Part shown: piece by piece, positions 4,871-6,358 of the stretch
Position numbering within the stretch: the first letter of the stretch is position 1
Layout of the letters: each line of letters starts with the position of its first letter
NCBI GenBank assembly: GCA_938045085.1
Contig: CALINZ010000115.1
Coordinates: 1-6,358 of the forward strand
Length of the DNA: 6,358 nt
Source: an uncultured Collinsella sp.
GTDB lineage: Bacteria > Actinomycetota > Coriobacteriia > Coriobacteriales > Coriobacteriaceae
Direction: 5' to 3'
Position numbers and translations under genes: made by a program
The notes under the pieces: model-generated
The model's input: the letters and a program-made list of their open reading frames with translations, nothing else
What the model was told of the DNA's origin: nothing
Database searches by the model: none

Positions 4871-6358
4871 ATGGCAGATTCCACCACCGATTACAACAAT
4901 CTAGATCCTCTGGGTGACGAGGCGGCGGTTGTCGATGAGGTCGACGCTGCCGTCTCGGGCGCTCGCAAGAAGCCACGCGCTGTCGATATGGTGCCCGAGG
5001 AGCCCGACGCGATGGCACCGGACGAGGAATACCAGCTCACGCCGGCGGGTCGTCGCGAACGCATTGGGCAGATTGTTCGCCTGGTCAAAAAGTACCGCGT
5101 GTGGGATAACCTCACGCCGGTTCGTTTGCGCCGCCTGCTCGAGGAACTCGGCCCTATGTTCGTCAAGATGGGGCAGATTCTGGCCAACCGGTCCGAGATT
5201 CTGCCGCAACGCTTTTGCGACGAGCTGCGTCGTCTGCGCTCCGACGTGGAGCCGGTGCCGTACGAGGTAGTGCTTCGCTGTCTGGAGGAAGAATACGGCC
5301 TGCGCCTGGGGGAGATGTTCGATGCGATCGATCCCAATCCGCTTGGTAGCGCATCGCTCGCGCAGGTGCACCGCGCTCGTCTGGTGACGGGCGAGGATGT
5401 GGCCGTCAAGGTGCAGCGCCCCGGTGCGCAGCAGGTTATGGCGCAGGACATCGATATCATCCGCTCGGTGGTGCGTATCGTTTCCAAGTTCGTCAACACC
5501 GATCAATTCGTTGACCTGCACGGCGTGGTCGAGGAGCTGTGGACCTCGTTTCGCGAGGAGACCAACTTTTTGGCCGAGGCCAAAAACCTCAACGACTTCT
5601 ACGAGTTCCATAAGAGCGTTCATGGCGTGACGTGCCCTAAATCCTATCTGGACCTGTGCACCGAACACGTGGTGGTTATGGACTACGTCGACGGCATTTC
5701 GATCGCCGATCCTGAACGCTTGGTGGCCGAGGGCTATGACTTGGAAAAGATCGGTGCCGCGATTGTCGAGGACTACTCGTCGCAGGTGCTTGATGACGGC
5801 TTTTTCCATGCCGACCCGCATGCGGGAAACATCATTCTCAAGGACGGCATCGTTTACTTTATCGACTTGGGCATGGTCGGGCGTATGTCGAGCCACGACC
5901 GTGGCATCGTCAAGGACATGATTTTCGCCGTGGCCGAGGGTGACGTGCCCAAGCTCAAGGATTCGCTCATGCGCTTCGCCGTGACGCGCGGCGATTCGGC
6001 CGAGCTTGACCATTCGGCCTTTTTGTCCGACTTGGACTTTATTGTTGCCGACTTTGCCGGGCTCGACCTTAAAGACCTGGATATCGGCGAGTTTTTGACC
6101 TCGCTGTTAAACCTCGCGCGCAAAAATGACGTTGAGCTGCCGAGCGTGGTGACGATGTTCGCCCGCGGCATGGTGACGCTCGAGGGCCTGTTGACCGAGT
6201 ACATGCCCAACGTCAACATGATCCAGATCATCCAGACGCACATCAAAAACGAGAAGAGCACCTACGCCCGCATGCGCGAGATGAGCCGCGACTTTGCAGC
6301 GAGCAGTTATCGCGCGGCGAAGGGCTCGCTCGAGGCGGCCGAGTATCTGGGCTTGGCT
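4871..6358 (+). CDS. aarF: AarF/UbiB (ABC1) family atypical kinase, 3' end cut by the window
   Basis: 496 residues are visible with no stop; the family is usually about 540-560 residues, so a C-terminal part containing the usual membrane anchors is probably missing. After an acidic, likely disordered N-terminus (about 1-55) come the hallmark features: KMGQ (99-102, the inhibitory KxGQ motif), the Ala-rich nucleotide loop PLGSASLAQVH (157-167), the ATP-site lysine in VAVKVQRPG (K180), a conserved EE-NF--EA-N segment, the catalytic-loop HADPHAGN (313-320, D315 and N320), and the metal-binding DLG (332-334, equivalent to DFG). UbiB proteins bind and hydrolyse ATP and support isoprenoid-quinone synthesis and lipid handling at the membrane. 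In an organism without ubiquinone, menaquinone or another isoprenoid lipid would be the likely client (inference). There is no strong Shine-Dalgarno sequence before ATG 4871, so translation probably depends on coupling to the upstream gene. Confidence 0.93.
   Translation, partial: MADSTTDYNNLDPLGDEAAVVDEVDAAVSGARKKPRAVDMVPEEPDAMAPDEEYQLTPAGRRERIGQIVRLVKKYRVWDNLTPVRLRRLLEELGPMFVKMGQILANRSEILPQRFCDELRRLRSDVEPVPYEVVLRCLEEEYGLRLGEMFDAIDPNPLGSASLAQVHRARLVTGEDVAVKVQRPGAQQVMAQDIDIIRSVVRIVSKFVNTDQFVDLHGVVEELWTSFREETNFLAEAKNLNDFYEFHKSVHGVTCPKSYLDLCTEHVVVMDYVDGISIADPERLVAEGYDLEKIGAAIVEDYSSQVLDDGFFHADPHAGNIILKDGIVYFIDLGMVGRMSSHDRGIVKDMIFAVAEGDVPKLKDSLMRFAVTRGDSAELDHSAFLSDLDFIVADFAGLDLKDLDIGEFLTSLLNLARKNDVELPSVVTMFARGMVTLEGLLTEYMPNVNMIQIIQTHIKNEKSTYARMREMSRDFAASSYRAAKGSLEAAEYLGLA

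Noticed and set aside
4901..6013. A 370-residue open frame on the minus strand across the kinase gene
   Set aside because: The plus strand in the same interval encodes an unmistakable AarF/UbiB kinase. The antisense frame shows only composition-driven openness.

Overview
The window is GC-rich and densely coding. It looks like a chromosomal segment of a high-GC Gram-positive gut anaerobe, most plausibly a Coriobacteriia member such as Collinsella. That assignment is an inference from the gene set and base usage, not from a marker gene. The gene content is a lipoprotein, a cyclodeaminase-type folate enzyme next to a clostridial-type FolD, a C69 dipeptidase, and a phasin-like protein next to an AarF/UbiB kinase. 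I see no mobile element, CRISPR array, tRNA or rRNA.

Layout. Bases 1-166 hold no gene I can support, apart from a hairpin terminator at 61-94 that ends minus-strand transcription. A small lipoprotein gene of unknown function occupies 167-760 on the minus strand. A gene-free stretch follows (about 761-1220). It contains a second minus-oriented hairpin terminator with no obvious gene to serve, a 19-base direct repeat, and the probable plus-strand promoter and leader of the next operon.

From 1221 everything reads on the plus strand in three transcription units. (1) 1221-2710 is a tightly coupled pair of one-carbon folate enzymes: an FtcD_C/FchA-type cyclodeaminase or methenyl-THF cyclohydrolase, then FolD, two bases apart. 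(2) 2823-4346 is a family C69 N-terminal-nucleophile dipeptidase with its own strong ribosome binding site and strongly C-ending codons, suggesting high expression. (3) 4446 to the window edge is a short phasin-like helical protein followed after 8 bases by an AarF/UbiB-family atypical kinase, which is cut by the window end.

How the genes work together. The FolD copy lacks the lysine needed for cyclohydrolase activity in E. coli-type FolD, and also the active-site glutamine. Its partner belongs to the family that supplies cyclohydrolase or cyclodeaminase activity in organisms with split enzymes. The two probably divide the steps between formyl-/formimino-THF and methylene-THF. The phasin-like/AarF pair suggests a small helical, lipid- or membrane-associated accessory protein working with an atypical kinase, resembling UbiB with small accessory proteins in proteobacteria. 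Nothing here is a clearly new system. The most interesting points are the division of labour in the folate pair, the phasin-like/AarF pairing, and the orphan terminator, which may mark a small RNA.
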